Below are positions 8,768 through 20,530 of a DNA stretch of 64,000 bases, piece by piece. This DNA is from Vibrio rotiferianus CAIM 577 = LMG 21460. GTDB taxonomy: Bacteria; Pseudomonadota; Gammaproteobacteria; Enterobacterales; Vibrionaceae. The stretch spans positions 27,765 to 91,764 of the forward strand of contig NZ_APHW01000036.1 in the NCBI RefSeq assembly GCF_002741985.1, written 5' to 3'. Numbering within the stretch: position 1 is the stretch's first letter; every line of letters starts with the position of its first letter. The translations under genes and the position numbers were made by a program. A model generated the notes under the pieces. The model saw only the letters and a program-made list of their open reading frames with translations, did not search any database and had not been told where the DNA came from.

Positions 8768-10609
8768 ATGCCAAAATATAGATCAGCTACCACCACACAT
8801 GGTCGTAACATGGCGGGTGCTCGAGCACTGTGGCGTGCAACAGGCGTAAAAGATGAAGACTTCGGTAAGCCAATCATCGCCGTCGTAAACTCGTTTACTC
8901 AATTTGTTCCGGGTCACGTACACCTAAAAGACATGGGTCAGCTTGTAGCACGTGAAATCGAAAAAGCCGGCGGCATCGCTAAAGAATTCAATACCATCGC
9001 GGTTGATGATGGTATCGCAATGGGTCACGGCGGCATGCTGTACTCACTACCTTCACGCGAACTGATCGCAGACTCAGTAGAATACATGGTCAACGCGCAC
9101 TGTGCCGATGCCATGGTATGTATCTCTAACTGTGACAAAATCACTCCGGGAATGTTGATGGCATCTATGCGTCTTAACATCCCTGTTATCTTTGTTTCTG
9201 GTGGTCCAATGGAAGCGGGTAAAACCAAGCTTTCTGATCAGATCATCAAGCTAGACCTTGTTGATGCAATGATCCAAGGCGCGGATCCAAAAGTGTCTGA
9301 TGAGCAAAGTGAGCAGATCGAACGCAGCGCATGTCCAACGTGTGGATCGTGTTCAGGCATGTTCACTGCAAACTCAATGAACTGTCTAACGGAAGCACTA
9401 GGTCTCTCTCAACCAGGTAACGGTTCTATGCTGGCAACGCACGCTGATCGTGAACAACTGTTCCTTAATGCAGGTCGTCGTATCGTTGAACTGACTCGTC
9501 GTTACTACGAGCAAGATGACGAATCAGCACTGCCACGCAACATCGCTACGTTTGATGCGTTCGAAAACGCGATGGCACTGGATATTGCAATGGGTGGTTC
9601 AACCAACACCATTTTGCACCTGTTAGCTGCAGCGCAAGAAGGCGAAGTGGATTTCGATATGGAAGATATCGATCGCTTATCTCGCCAAGTACCACACCTA
9701 TGTAAAGTGGCACCATCTACCCAGAAATATCACATGGAAGATGTACACCGCGCTGGTGGCGTAATGGCGATTCTTGGTGAGTTAGACCGTGCAGGTCTAC
9801 TGCATAACCAAGCTCGCACCGTACTTGGCCTTTCAATGAAAGAGCAGCTGGCGAAATACGACATCATTCAAACAGAAGACGAAGACGTACTTAAGTTCTT
9901 CCGAGCAGGTCCTGCTGGCATTCGTACCACTCAAGCTTTCTCACAAGATTGTCGCTGGGATCGCCTTGATGACGATCGCGCTGAAGGTTGTATTCGTGCC
10001 AAAGATAACGCCTTTAGCCAAGAAGGTGGTCTAGCAGTTCTATCAGGCAACATCGCATTAGACGGCTGTATCGTTAAGACCGCAGGCGTTGATGAGAGCA
10101 TTCTTAAGTTCACTGGTCCTGCCGTGGTTTTCGAGAGCCAAGAAGACGCCGTTGAAGGCATCTTAGGCGGAAAAGTTAAAGCGGGCGACGTGGTAATTAT
10201 TCGCTACGAAGGCCCTAAAGGTGGTCCGGGCATGCAAGAGATGCTTTACCCTACCACTTACCTAAAATCGATGGGTCTTGGTAAAGAGTGTGCGCTTCTA
10301 ACCGACGGTCGTTTCTCTGGTGGTACATCTGGTCTGTCTATCGGCCACGCCTCTCCTGAAGCAGCCAACGGCGGTGCTATTGGCTTGGTTAAGCAAGGCG
10401 ACATGATCGCGATTGATATTCCAAACCGTTCGATTTCACTCCAAGTGTCTGAACAAGAACTCGCTGAGCGCCGTGCGAAACAAGACGAACTAGGCTGGAA
10501 ACCTGTTGACCGCCAACGTGAAGTTTCATTTGCACTCAAAGCTTACGCAAGCATGGCAACCAGTGCTGACAAAGGTGCAGTACGAGACAAATCTAAGCTA
10601 GAGGGCTAG
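8768..10609 (+). CDS. ilvD: dihydroxy-acid dehydratase
   Basis: Iron-sulfur enzyme that converts dihydroxy acids to the keto acids used by IlvE. The 613 residues show the ILVD/EDD features: [13 protein letters not shown] near the start, [12 protein letters not shown] with a cluster cysteine, [17 protein letters not shown] with a second cluster cysteine, and [19 protein letters not shown] near the C-terminus. Length and order match the family. GAAGGATTAGGAA precedes the ATG. Confidence 0.97.
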   Translation: MPKYRSATTTHGRNMAGARALWRATGVKDEDFGKPIIAVVNSFTQFVPGHVHLKDMGQLVAREIEKAGGIAKEFNTIAVDDGIAMGHGGMLYSLPSRELIADSVEYMVNAHCADAMVCISNCDKITPGMLMASMRLNIPVIFVSGGPMEAGKTKLSDQIIKLDLVDAMIQGADPKVSDEQSEQIERSACPTCGSCSGMFTANSMNCLTEALGLSQPGNGSMLATHADREQLFLNAGRRIVELTRRYYEQDDESALPRNIATFDAFENAMALDIAMGGSTNTILHLLAAAQEGEVDFDMEDIDRLSRQVPHLCKVAPSTQKYHMEDVHRAGGVMAILGELDRAGLLHNQARTVLGLSMKEQLAKYDIIQTEDEDVLKFFRAGPAGIRTTQAFSQDCRWDRLDDDRAEGCIRAKDNAFSQEGGLAVLSGNIALDGCIVKTAGVDESILKFTGPAVVFESQEDAVEGILGGKVKAGDVVIIRYEGPKGGPGMQEMLYPTTYLKSMGLGKECALLTDGRFSGGTSGLSIGHASPEAANGGAIGLVKQGDMIAIDIPNRSISLQVSEQELAERRAKQDELGWKPVDRQREVSFALKAYASMATSADKGAVRDKSKLEG

Positions 10610-10612
10610 CTT

Positions 10613-12142
10613 ATGACTCTGACATCACAAACTGGCGCAGATTATCTGCGCCAAATCCTTCGCGCTCCTATTTACGAAGTGGCGACGGTGACACCACTGC
10701 AAGAGATGCCTCGCCTTACTGCGCGTATTGGTAACAATGTGCAGATCAAGCGTGAAGATCGCCAGCCAGTGCACTCGTTCAAATTACGTGGTGCATACAA
10801 CATGGTAGCAAGCCTGTCAGAAGCACAAAAAGCCGCAGGTGTGATTGCTGCATCAGCAGGTAACCATGCTCAAGGCATGGCGCTTTCCGGCACTAAGCTG
10901 GGCATTAAAACCACCATCGTAATGCCTAAAACCACACCCGACATCAAAGTCGATGCGGTACGCAGCTTTGGTGGCAATGTGGTATTGCACGGCAGTAACT
11001 TTGATGAGGCAAAAGCGGAAGCTGAACGTCTTTCAGAGTTACACGGTTATACCTTTGTGCCACCATTCGATCACCCACTGGTGATTGCAGGTCAAGGCAC
11101 TATCGGCATGGAAATGCTGCAGCAAAATGGTCACCTTGATTATATCTTCGTCCCAGTCGGCGGTGGTGGTTTAGCGGCTGGCGTAGCGGTTCTTGTGAAG
11201 CAGTTGATGCCAGAAATCAAAGTGATTGCGGTTGAACCAGAAGACTCTTCATGCCTAAAAGCGGCATTGGATGCGGGTGAGCCAGTTGTGCTTGATCAAG
11301 TCAGCATGTTTGCTGATGGCGTCGCAGTTAAACGTATTGGTGAAGAGACTTTCCGTCTGTGTCAAAAGTACATTGATGGCCATATTGCGGTCTCCAGTGA
11401 TGAAATCTGCGCAGCAGTGAAAGACATCTTTGAAGATACTCGAGCTATCGCTGAACCTTCGGGCGCACTTGCTCTGGCTGGTTTGAAAAAGTTTGCCGAG
11501 CAGAACAAGCTAGAAGGCAAAAACCTAGGCACGGTACTGTCTGGCGCAAATACCAACTTCCATGGTTTGCGCTATGTTTCAGAGCGTTGTGAGCTTGGTG
11601 AGAAACGTGAAGGCCTGCTTGCGGTCACGATCCCAGAGCGTCAAGGGGCATTCTTTGAGTTCTGTAACTTGATTGGCGGCCGTGCCGTAACGGAGTTTAA
11701 CTACCGCTACAACGACGACGCATTAGCAAATATCTTTGTCGGGGTGCGTTTGCAAGGAGGTCAAGAAGAGCTGGAAAACATTATTCGTGACCTGCGTGAT
11801 GGGGGTTATCCTGTTGTTGATCTCTCAGACGATGAGATGGCAAAACTACACGTGCGCTACATGATTGGTGGCAAACCGTCTAAGCCACTCAAAGAGCGCC
11901 TCTACAGCTTTGAGTTTCCGGAGTACCCAGGTGCACTGCTTAAGTTCTTGAGCACACTCGGTACCCATTGGAATATCAGCCTGTTCAACTACCGTAACCA
12001 CGGTGCTGATTACGGACGCGTTCTATGTGGTTTCGAGTTAGATGAAAGCGATTTAGCTCAGTTTTCTGCGCATTTACGCGAACTTGGCTATCAATGCAAA
12101 GACGAAACAGACAACCCGTCGTATAAGTTTTTCTTGTCCTAG
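10613..12142 (+). CDS. ilvA: threonine dehydratase (deaminase), biosynthetic
   Basis: PLP enzyme that makes 2-ketobutyrate from threonine, the committed step to isoleucine. The PLP lysine lies in HSFKLRGAYN near residue 58, with SAGNHAQG and the phosphate-binding GGGGLAAG behind it. The C-terminal third holds two ACT-like regulatory modules, which give isoleucine feedback in this family; the 509-residue length excludes the short catabolic TdcB. It starts 3 bp after the ilvD stop codon, so translation is probably coupled. A terminator follows. Confidence 0.96.
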   Translation: MTLTSQTGADYLRQILRAPIYEVATVTPLQEMPRLTARIGNNVQIKREDRQPVHSFKLRGAYNMVASLSEAQKAAGVIAASAGNHAQGMALSGTKLGIKTTIVMPKTTPDIKVDAVRSFGGNVVLHGSNFDEAKAEAERLSELHGYTFVPPFDHPLVIAGQGTIGMEMLQQNGHLDYIFVPVGGGGLAAGVAVLVKQLMPEIKVIAVEPEDSSCLKAALDAGEPVVLDQVSMFADGVAVKRIGEETFRLCQKYIDGHIAVSSDEICAAVKDIFEDTRAIAEPSGALALAGLKKFAEQNKLEGKNLGTVLSGANTNFHGLRYVSERCELGEKREGLLAVTIPERQGAFFEFCNLIGGRAVTEFNYRYNDDALANIFVGVRLQGGQEELENIIRDLRDGGYPVVDLSDDEMAKLHVRYMIGGKPSKPLKERLYSFEFPEYPGALLKFLSTLGTHWNISLFNYRNHGADYGRVLCGFELDESDLAQFSAHLRELGYQCKDETDNPSYKFFLS

Positions 12143-12150
12143 AGCCATCA

Positions 12151-12178
12151 AAGCCACTTTCCATGAAAGTGGCTTTTC
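12151..12178 (+). terminator. terminator of the ilv operon
   Basis: A perfect 11-bp stem AAGCCACTTTC/GAAAGTGGCTT with a CAT loop, followed by T residues. It begins 8 bp after ilvA and lies just before the convergent punR end. Confidence 0.9.
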
Positions 12179-12180
12179 TA

Positions 12181-13083
12181 TCAATATTGAAGCCAATCTT
12201 GGTGCAGTTTATTCGGTGCGCCGAGGTAATCCACCATCCACTGGATCAGCTTGTGATTGTCATCTTTACGCCATACCAAGCAGCACTGACTGATTGGCAT
12301 ATCATCCTGTAGTACCTTTTCCACCAGTGTTCCTTCATGAATCAGTGGCATTGCAATATGACGAGGCATATACCCGACTCCAACGCCATTCTTCAAGCAT
12401 TCTATTGCACTGTACCAGTTAGGCAATAACAAACGACGCTGCTTAGGGTAATGACCCGTGTGACGCTTTGGCAGCACGTTCGATGTATCATCAAGACAGA
12501 TCGCCGGAAATTGACTGACAAACTCTTCAGTTAGAATTTGCTGACGAACACAAGGATGAGCAGGAGACATCACAAATGCCCAATCCAACACGCCCATGTC
12601 TTTGACCTCAAAGTCACCTCCCACAGGAATCGCAGATGTCGCTCCTACAACAATATCAGCACGCCCTTGAGCGATGGCTTCCCATGAACCGTTAAACACT
12701 TCCATGTTGATTTGTAGCTCTGCAAATTCGAACTCACGATAGAAGTCTTCGACCAAAGGCTTAAGCTTGTCGAGCTTAACCACGTTATCCAAAGTGAGTT
12801 TTAGTGTCGATTGCCAGCCATGCGCAGCGCGGCGGGTTTGCGCTTTAACTTCAGCCATTTGTCTGAGTAGTAAACGAGCTTCTTCGATAAACAACTCACC
12901 AGCAGGTGTCAGCTCAACTTTTCTTGGTAATCGGCGGAACAAAACCACGTTTAACTCCTGTTCGACTTGACGAACGCCATAGCTGATCGCTGACGGTACT
13001 TTATGCAGAACCTCAGCAGCAGCTGTAAAGCTTCCTAAACGAGCAACGGTATCGAGCATTTCCAACGAAGACTTCGAGAACAC
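12181..13083 (-). CDS. punR: LysR-type regulator PunR
   Basis: A 300-residue LysR protein. The N-terminal winged helix-turn-helix reads SFTAAAEVLHKVPSAISYGV, and the effector domain keeps the PunR (YdhB) segments EVFNGSWEA, GATSAIPVGG and the C-terminal W-x-V-DYLG. In E. coli PunR activates the divergent purine transporter gene punC, and the same divergent arrangement is seen here. Start at ATG 13083, the family start position. Identity is by similarity to remembered YdhB sequence plus context. Confidence 0.85.
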   Translation of the reverse strand: MFSKSSLEMLDTVARLGSFTAAAEVLHKVPSAISYGVRQVEQELNVVLFRRLPRKVELTPAGELFIEEARLLLRQMAEVKAQTRRAAHGWQSTLKLTLDNVVKLDKLKPLVEDFYREFEFAELQINMEVFNGSWEAIAQGRADIVVGATSAIPVGGDFEVKDMGVLDWAFVMSPAHPCVRQQILTEEFVSQFPAICLDDTSNVLPKRHTGHYPKQRRLLLPNWYSAIECLKNGVGVGYMPRHIAMPLIHEGTLVEKVLQDDMPISQCCLVWRKDDNHKLIQWMVDYLGAPNKLHQDWLQY

Positions 13084-13180
13084 GACTGTAACCTTTCAAA
13101 AAATTTGATTGATAACTAATAATTTTAGCGTTTTATTTTCTCAAAATCGAAAAATAGAATGGAAGGGTAAATAAATCGGG

Positions 13181-13192
13181 GTTGGCGCCAAC
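13181..13192. promoter_or_regulatory. palindrome in the punR-punC intergenic region, candidate operator
   Basis: GTTGGCGCCAAC is a perfect 12-bp palindrome in an otherwise AT-rich 153-bp divergent promoter region, 44 bp before the punC start. It could be the site of PunR or of another regulator; no binding data are available from the sequence. Confidence 0.4.
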
Positions 13193-13236
13193 GGATATTG
13201 ACTAAAAAGTGATTAAATAATTTGATTGGTTGAATC

Positions 13237-14442
13237 ATGAAAATCTCAAAACTACAGCTTGTTTATCTAGCAGCCCTATCTATGCTTGGCTTTATTGCCA
13301 CGGATATGTACTTACCAGCGTTCAAAGCAATGGAAATAGACTTTGCCACTGGTCCAGAACAAATCGCACTTTCTTTAACTGTATTTCTTGTTGGTATGGC
13401 TTTTGGTCAGTTGATGTGGGGCTTAGCTTCAGACAAATTCGGCCACCGCAATACGCTGGCGGCAGGTCTAGTGATATTCACTATCGCCTCGTTTGGTTTA
13501 GCGTTCAGTGAACAAGTATGGCAGTTATTGGCACTGCGTTTCGTACAAGCAATCGGTGTCTGTGCTCCTGCTGTAATCTGGCAAGCGATGGTAATCAAAC
13601 GTCACTCAAGCCAGAGCCAACAGATTTTTGCCACTATCATGCCGCTGGTGGCACTGTCTCCAGCGCTCGCTCCTCAGCTAGGTGTACTACTGGCTGACAG
13701 CTTTGGTTGGCACAGTATTTTCGTTGCACTAACGCTTATGGGTGTGCTGTTGGTCGTTGCGACAATGGCGCAAAAAAATGAAAAAGTAGAAGTAAAACAA
13801 ACCAGCATGTCTTCAGACATCAAATCACTACTAGGTTCTAAAACTTACCTAGGTAATGTGTTTATGTTTGCTACAGCGTCTGCGGCTTTCTTTGCTTACC
13901 TAACAGGTATGCCAGAAATCATGTCTCAACTTGGCTATGAAGCGAAAGACATTGGTTTGAGCTTTATTCCACAAACTATCGCCTTCATGGTTGGTGGTTA
14001 CTTAGGTAAGGTTGGCGTTCGCAAATACGGTGACGAGAAGATTCTGCGTCAGTTAATTGGTCTATTTAGCGTTGCTGCACTACTAATTTTCATAGCTTCG
14101 CAGTGGGAATTGACGTCAATTTGGCCAATTTTAGCGCCTTTCTGTCTGATCGCAGTAGCGAATGGTGCGCTGTACCCAATCGTGGTAAACCGTGCTTTGG
14201 CAAGTGCAAAGCAAAGCCCAGCTACCGCTGCTGGTCTGCAAAACAGCTTACAAATTACCGTGAGCAGCCTATCAAGCGCACTAGTAGCAGCGATGGCAAG
14301 CCAAGCTCAGATGGTAACGGGCGTCGCTATCATCATCTGTATGGGTGGTCTGTGGATGGGGTACATCCTGTCTAACCGTGAATTATCCAAGCACTTCACG
14401 ACGCCAGATAATGCTCGCGTGGTGAGTGAAGACGAACTTTAG
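13237..14442 (+). CDS. punC: MFS transporter PunC (purine nucleoside/Bcr-CflA type)
   Basis: A 401-residue inner-membrane protein with about twelve hydrophobic segments and the Bcr/CflA-type start FIATDMYLPAFKAM. The MFS loop motif GLASDKFGHRNTL lies between segments 2 and 3. It is divergent from punR, the layout of ydhB-ydhC in E. coli, where the product imports purine nucleosides such as adenosine. The substrate here is inferred from that context; a drug efflux role is the alternative. Confidence 0.85.
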   Translation: MKISKLQLVYLAALSMLGFIATDMYLPAFKAMEIDFATGPEQIALSLTVFLVGMAFGQLMWGLASDKFGHRNTLAAGLVIFTIASFGLAFSEQVWQLLALRFVQAIGVCAPAVIWQAMVIKRHSSQSQQIFATIMPLVALSPALAPQLGVLLADSFGWHSIFVALTLMGVLLVVATMAQKNEKVEVKQTSMSSDIKSLLGSKTYLGNVFMFATASAAFFAYLTGMPEIMSQLGYEAKDIGLSFIPQTIAFMVGGYLGKVGVRKYGDEKILRQLIGLFSVAALLIFIASQWELTSIWPILAPFCLIAVANGALYPIVVNRALASAKQSPATAAGLQNSLQITVSSLSSALVAAMASQAQMVTGVAIIICMGGLWMGYILSNRELSKHFTTPDNARVVSEDEL

Positions 14443-14469
14443 TTCTGCCAATCTCAGTAGAACAGCAAA

Positions 14470-14500
14470 CAAAGGGCCGCGTTATGCGGCTCTTTGTTTT
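14470..14500. terminator. bidirectional terminator between punC and the solute-binding protein
   Basis: CAAAGGGCCGC (14470-14480) pairs with GCGGCTCTTTG (14486-14496) with one G-T pair, followed by TTTT. The two flanking genes converge on it. Confidence 0.8.
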
Positions 14501-14525
14501 TATATGTGCATACAAAAGAGAGTAC

Positions 14526-15302
14526 TTACATACTCTGTAAGCCCCATTTTTCAGCCACTCGTTTAAAGAAGCCTTGGGTTTTCTTCAACTCAACCCAGTG
14601 GTTAATATAGTTAATCCAGACTTGGTCGTCTTGAGGCAGCAGCATCGCAATAGGCGTTGGCTTGCGAGGCTCTTTGACTGGGACAATCGCCAACTGTTTG
14701 AATTTCTCCACCAGCGTTGCCGCCTCTACATTAGATGTCACAGAAACATCAGCTCGGCGAGCCAATAACTCTTGGAAATCACGTGCTGGCGCTTCAATTA
14801 CAATGTGCTGCGCGGATGGGAAGAAGTCTTTGACCATCTTCTCTTGCACGGTACCAAGCGTAGCAGCGACCTTCACTTCAGGTTTATCAAAATCCGCCCA
14901 ATCAGAGAACTTAGCTAAATCTTTCTTTTGTACCACGGGTACAAACGCAAGATAGAAGTATGGCTGGCTGTAACCGGCCACTTTGGCACGCGACATATTC
15001 AATGAAGCGCTACCAGTAACATCATATTTATTGGCAGTAATGCCATTAACTAGCGTTTTCCAATCCGTCGCAATGTATTCCACCTTAACACCGAGATCTT
15101 TGGCCAACTCAGTGGTAACGTCAATATCAAAACCACGATAACTATTGGTAGCGGGGTCTTTCATCGTCATCGGGTTCCAATCGCCAGTCGTCCCTACTCG
15201 TAACACGCCACTATCCAGTATTTCATGCAGTCGGCTCTCAGCATGAGCAAATTGAGCAATCGCCGATAACCAAAGAACAACAGCAAACATAAGCTTTTTC
15301 AT
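14526..15302 (-). CDS. periplasmic family 3 solute-binding protein, PheC-like
   Basis: A 258-residue protein with signal peptide MKKLMFAVVLWLSAIAQFAHA and probable cleavage at AHA/ES. The mature start (SRLHEILDSGVLRVGTTGDW) is close to cyclohexadienyl dehydratase PheC of Pseudomonas, a member of the amino-acid-binding protein fold that has become an enzyme. The family therefore allows two roles: amino-acid capture for an ABC importer, or periplasmic prephenate/arogenate dehydratase. The divergent permease at 15405 favours transport. No ATPase gene is adjacent. Confidence 0.8.
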   Translation of the reverse strand: MKKLMFAVVLWLSAIAQFAHAESRLHEILDSGVLRVGTTGDWNPMTMKDPATNSYRGFDIDVTTELAKDLGVKVEYIATDWKTLVNGITANKYDVTGSASLNMSRAKVAGYSQPYFYLAFVPVVQKKDLAKFSDWADFDKPEVKVAATLGTVQEKMVKDFFPSAQHIVIEAPARDFQELLARRADVSVTSNVEAATLVEKFKQLAIVPVKEPRKPTPIAMLLPQDDQVWINYINHWVELKKTQGFFKRVAEKWGLQSM

Positions 15303-15404
15303 TGTATTTCCTTATATACTTATTTTGATTCAAGATTTACAAACACAACCTTGATAACATAGCAGTAACAAGTGGCATTTTTTAGTCAAGTTAGGAAATG
15401 AAGG

Positions 15405-16145
15405 TTGAATAATCGAACGCTGTGGCTCTTTTTCCCTCTATTACTGACAGGTTGCTCTGACTATCAATGGGGGTGGTACATACTTGACCCTTCTACGGAG
15501 CAGGGATTAACCAACATCAAGTTTCTAATAGCAGGCTTTAATGACACGATCCAAGTGTCTCTACTCAGCATGCTGTTTGCGATGAGTCTAGGGCTATTGG
15601 TCGCCCTTCCAGCCTTATCTGATTCACCTGCACTTAAGTGGCTAAACAGAATCTATGTCGAGATAATCCGCTCGATACCAGTCTTAGTATTGCTACTCTG
15701 GGTATACTACGGCATGCCAACGCTGCTTGATGTATCGCTGAATCATTTTTGGGCAGGTGTGATCGCATTAACCATTGCAGAAAGTGCCTTTATGGCGGAA
15801 GTGTTTAGAGGAGGAATCCAAGCCATAAGCCGCGGACAACATGAAGCAGCAGAGTCGCTTGGGCTAAACTACTGGCAAAAAATGCGATTGGTGATTCTTC
15901 CCCAAGCATTTCGCCAAATCTTACCGCCACTGGGCAATCAATTTGTCTATATTCTCAAGATGAGCTCACTAGTCAGCGTGATTGGTTTAAGTGATCTAAC
16001 AAGACGAGCCAATGAGTTGGTGGTGAATGAGTACTTACCGTTAGAGATTTATACCTTTCTTGTCTTAGAGTATCTGCTGCTGATTCTTTTGGTGTCTCAA
16101 TCCGTTCGTTGGTTAGAGAAACGCATAGCGATCCCGAGTCACTAA
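15405..16145 (+). CDS. polar amino-acid ABC transporter permease
   Basis: A 246-residue HisM/GlnP-type inner-membrane permease. The EAA loop is EAAESLGLNYWQKMRLVILPQA near residues 145-165, and several membrane segments are visible. It probably starts at TTG 15405 with AGGA about 8 bp upstream; the nearby ATG at 15398 gives only a five-codon frame. The N-terminus FFPLLLTGCSDYQWGW contains a lipobox-like LLTGC, unusual for a permease. It is divergent from the binding protein at 14526. No ATPase accompanies the pair. Confidence 0.85.
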   Translation: MNNRTLWLFFPLLLTGCSDYQWGWYILDPSTEQGLTNIKFLIAGFNDTIQVSLLSMLFAMSLGLLVALPALSDSPALKWLNRIYVEIIRSIPVLVLLLWVYYGMPTLLDVSLNHFWAGVIALTIAESAFMAEVFRGGIQAISRGQHEAAESLGLNYWQKMRLVILPQAFRQILPPLGNQFVYILKMSSLVSVIGLSDLTRRANELVVNEYLPLEIYTFLVLEYLLLILLVSQSVRWLEKRIAIPSH

Positions 16146-16173
16146 GCTCTCTCTTTCACAACACTAGATACAA

Positions 16174-16205
16174 CAAAGCCGCGCAGATGAGCGGCTTTGG
16201 TTTAT
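16174..16205. terminator. terminator between the permease gene and glmU
   Basis: CAAAGCCGC (16174-16182) pairs with GCGGCTTTG (16191-16199), then T-rich sequence. The flanking genes converge, so it may serve both. Confidence 0.75.
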
Positions 16206-16230
16206 TTCGGTTAAAGAAAGCAGCTGAGGC

Positions 16231-17592
16231 TTACTTTTGTTTTACCGGGCGTTGCCAACCGGTGATTTTGCGCTCTTTCGCGCGAGTAATCACAAGCTCA
16301 CCTTCTGCAACGTCTTTGGTCAATGTCGTGCCGGCACCGATCGTTGAACCATCAGCAATCGTCACTGGCGCTACAAGCTGGCTGTCTGAGCCAACGAAGA
16401 CGTCGTTACCAATGATGGTCTTAAACTTGTTCGCTCCATCGTAGTTACAAGTGATGGTACCTGCACCGATGTTAGTACGTTGACCGATCTCAGCATCACC
16501 TAAGTAAGTCAGATGGTTCGCTTTAGAGCCTTCACCGATACGCGCATTTTTCACTTCTACGAAGTTACCCACGTGAGAGTCGTTACGCATTTCAGCGCCA
16601 GGGCGTAGGCGCGTGAATGGACCAACCGTACATTCTTCACCAACAGTTGCACCTTCAATCACACTGTAAGGGCGGACAACCGTGTTATCGTCGATTTCAC
16701 AGTCTTTCAGTACACAACCAGCGCCGATCACGACGTTATCACCCAGTGATACTTTACCTTCGATGATCACATTGGCATCGATTTCACAATCCATACCACA
16801 TTGCAGCTCACCGCGCAGATCAAAGCGGGAAGGATCACGCAGCATCACGCCCTGCTCTAGCAGTTTCTGAGCTTGCATTGATTGGAATGCGCGCTCTAGA
16901 CGAGCCAATTGAGCACGATCGTTGACACCCTCAACTTCAATAGAGTTAACCGGATGCACAGCCTCTACCGCTCGGCCTTCACTATGTGCAGCCGCGATAA
17001 CATCCGTTAGATAGTATTCGCCTTGAGCGTTTTCATTGTTTAGACCAGCAAGCCAGCGTTTCAGGTCACCACCTGTCGCCACCAGCACACCAGTGTTACA
17101 TTCTTTGATGAGCTTCTGCTCTTCTGTCGCATCTTTTTGCTCAACAATAGCAATAACAGGACCATTACGTCGAATAATACGACCGTATCCCATCGGGTTA
17201 TCTAGCATAACTGTCAAAAGTGCGATGCCGCCATTTGGCTGAGCTTCTAATAGGTTTTCGATCGTTTCCGCTGAAATCAGAGGTACATCACCATACAAAA
17301 CCAAGATCTTTTCATCATCTTCGAAGTGTGGCGAAGCTTGATCAACCGCGTGCCCGGTCCCCAACTGCTCTGCTTGCAAGATCCAATTTACAGGCTCATC
17401 AGCTAACACTGCCTGCATTTGGTCACCACCATGACCGTAAACTAAGTGAATGTTTTGTGCACCTAAAGTCGCACATGTATCAATCACATGCTTCGCCATC
17501 GGTTTGCCAGCAAGGGTATGCAGTACTTTCGGCATGTTGGAGTACATGCGTGTACCTTTACCCGCAGCAAGAATTACCGCGCTAAACTTCAT
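16231..17592 (-). CDS. glmU: bifunctional UDP-GlcNAc pyrophosphorylase / glucosamine-1-phosphate acetyltransferase
   Basis: Makes UDP-N-acetylglucosamine for peptidoglycan and lipopolysaccharide. The N-terminal uridyltransferase motif [18 protein letters not shown] is at residues 8-25, and GTGHAVDQA and [14 protein letters not shown] segments follow. The C-terminal half has hexapeptide repeats (left-handed beta helix) with the acetyltransferase signature [22 protein letters not shown]. The length of 453 is close to E. coli GlmU (456). It lies downstream of atpC in the same direction, as in enterics, with a terminator between them. Confidence 0.97.
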   Translation of the reverse strand: MKFSAVILAAGKGTRMYSNMPKVLHTLAGKPMAKHVIDTCATLGAQNIHLVYGHGGDQMQAVLADEPVNWILQAEQLGTGHAVDQASPHFEDDEKILVLYGDVPLISAETIENLLEAQPNGGIALLTVMLDNPMGYGRIIRRNGPVIAIVEQKDATEEQKLIKECNTGVLVATGGDLKRWLAGLNNENAQGEYYLTDVIAAAHSEGRAVEAVHPVNSIEVEGVNDRAQLARLERAFQSMQAQKLLEQGVMLRDPSRFDLRGELQCGMDCEIDANVIIEGKVSLGDNVVIGAGCVLKDCEIDDNTVVRPYSVIEGATVGEECTVGPFTRLRPGAEMRNDSHVGNFVEVKNARIGEGSKANHLTYLGDAEIGQRTNIGAGTITCNYDGANKFKTIIGNDVFVGSDSQLVAPVTIADGSTIGAGTTLTKDVAEGELVITRAKERKITGWQRPVKQK

Positions 17593-17690
17593 CGAATTAC
17601 CTTTAAACTGAAATAAAACTGTCGACTATTGTAGTCAGTTAAGAAGCAATAGTTAACGTAGGAAGGTAAATTTCCCTTAAAAAATAAGCA

Positions 17691-17716
17691 AAAAGGCGAC
17701 CTAATGGCCGCCTTTT
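17691..17716 (-). terminator. terminator of the atp operon
   Basis: AAAAGGCG (17691-17698) pairs with CGCCTTTT (17709-17716); on the minus strand it follows atpC by about 25 bp and ends in T residues. A very similar hairpin follows mnmE (31565-31590). Confidence 0.85.
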
Positions 17717-17739
17717 ACATGCAACGTTGCTAATTGAGC

Positions 17740-18162
17740 TTAGCGACGCTTTTTGGTCAGCTCGATAACTCGAAGCTGAGCAATGGCTTTAGCCAGTTCA
17801 CTGGCCGCTTGTGCGAAGTCCATGTCACCATGCTGATTCTGGATTTGCTCCTCAGCGCGGCGCTTGGCTTCTTCTGCCTTCGCTGCGTCTAGATCTTCAC
17901 CACGAATCGCTGTATCAGCCAGTACTGTAGCAGTACCCGGCTGAACTTCGACCATACCACCAGAGACATAAATGAACTCTTCGTGGCCGTGCTGTTTCAC
18001 AATACGCACCATACCAGGCTTAATAGCGGACAGCAGCGGAGTGTGGCCGTGGAAAATACCCAGCTCACCTTCGCTACCGGTCACCTGAAACGTTTCTACG
18101 CGACCCGAGAAAATACGTTTCTCAGCGCTTACTACGTCTAGGTGAAAGGTTATTGGTGCCAT
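17740..18162 (-). CDS. atpC: F1Fo ATP synthase epsilon subunit
   Basis: A 140-residue epsilon subunit: N-terminal beta sandwich ([15 protein letters not shown] type start, [14 protein letters not shown]) and a C-terminal two-helix domain rich in Ala, Glu and Lys that inhibits ATP hydrolysis. Last gene of the atp operon, 18 bp after atpD, and followed by a terminator. Confidence 0.97.
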   Translation of the reverse strand: MAPITFHLDVVSAEKRIFSGRVETFQVTGSEGELGIFHGHTPLLSAIKPGMVRIVKQHGHEEFIYVSGGMVEVQPGTATVLADTAIRGEDLDAAKAEEAKRRAEEQIQNQHGDMDFAQAASELAKAIAQLRVIELTKKRR

Positions 18163-18180
18163 ATCGCCTCCTAGTTAGCC

Positions 18181-19599
<1,419 letters not shown>

Positions 19600-19619
19600 C
19601 TATTTCGTTTTACCTAAGC

Positions 19620-20486
19620 TTAAACCGCAGATGCACCACCAACGATTTCCGATAGTTCTTGTGTAATCGCAGCCTGACGGGCTTTGTTGTACACAAGTTC
19701 TAGATCTTCAATCAAGTTGGTTGCGTTATCCGTTGCAGCCTTCATCGCAATCATACGAGCCGCTTGCTCACAAGCAAGGTTCTCTACCACACCTTGGTAT
19801 ACCTGAGACTCTACGTAACGCACTAGAAGTGTGTCCAATAGAGGTTTTGGCTCAGGCTCATAGATGTAGTCCCATGAGTGCTCACGCTGCATCTCTTCGC
19901 TGTCCGATTTAGGCAAAGGTAGCAATTGATCGATCGTTGGTTGCTGAACCATAGTGTTCACAAACTTGTTGAACACTACGTATAGACGGTCCAGTTCACC
20001 TTCATCGTATTTCTTAAGCATTACGCCAACAGAACCGATTAGGTCTTCTAGGCTTGGGTTATCACCCAGACCAGAAACCTGTGCCGCAACTTTTGCGCCA
20101 CCATTTTTAAAGAAAGCTGTTGCTTTTGAACCGATTACCGCCAGTTCAACTTCAGCACCTTTCTCCTTCCATGATTGCATGTCTGTAACGGCTTTCTTGA
20201 ACACGTTAATGTTCAAACCACCACACAGACCACGGTCTGTCGAAACGATGATGTAACCAACACGTTTAGCTTCACGCTCTTCTAGGTACGGATGACGGTA
20301 CTCTAGGTTTGCGTTAGCCACATGACCGATCACTTTACGCATTGTTTCAGCGTATGGACGAGAAGCTTCCATTGCGTCTTGAGAACGACGCATTTTTGAA
20401 GCTGCTACCATTTCCATCGCTTTCGTAATTTTCTGCGTGCTTTTAACACTACCGATTTTATTACGTATCTCTTTTGCGCCGGCCAT
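19620..20486 (-). CDS. atpG: F1Fo ATP synthase gamma subunit
   Basis: The 288-residue central-stalk subunit that turns inside the alpha3beta3 ring. N-terminal helix [33 protein letters not shown] and C-terminal helix with [19 protein letters not shown] are the family hallmarks; DRGLCGGLN lies in the middle domain. Located between atpA and atpD. Confidence 0.97.
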   Translation of the reverse strand: MAGAKEIRNKIGSVKSTQKITKAMEMVAASKMRRSQDAMEASRPYAETMRKVIGHVANANLEYRHPYLEEREAKRVGYIIVSTDRGLCGGLNINVFKKAVTDMQSWKEKGAEVELAVIGSKATAFFKNGGAKVAAQVSGLGDNPSLEDLIGSVGVMLKKYDEGELDRLYVVFNKFVNTMVQQPTIDQLLPLPKSDSEEMQREHSWDYIYEPEPKPLLDTLLVRYVESQVYQGVVENLACEQAARMIAMKAATDNATNLIEDLELVYNKARQAAITQELSEIVGGASAV

Positions 20487-20530
20487 CGTTACTCTCCGTT
20501 AGTTGGTGGCAGAAACTGCCACCGACCTAA

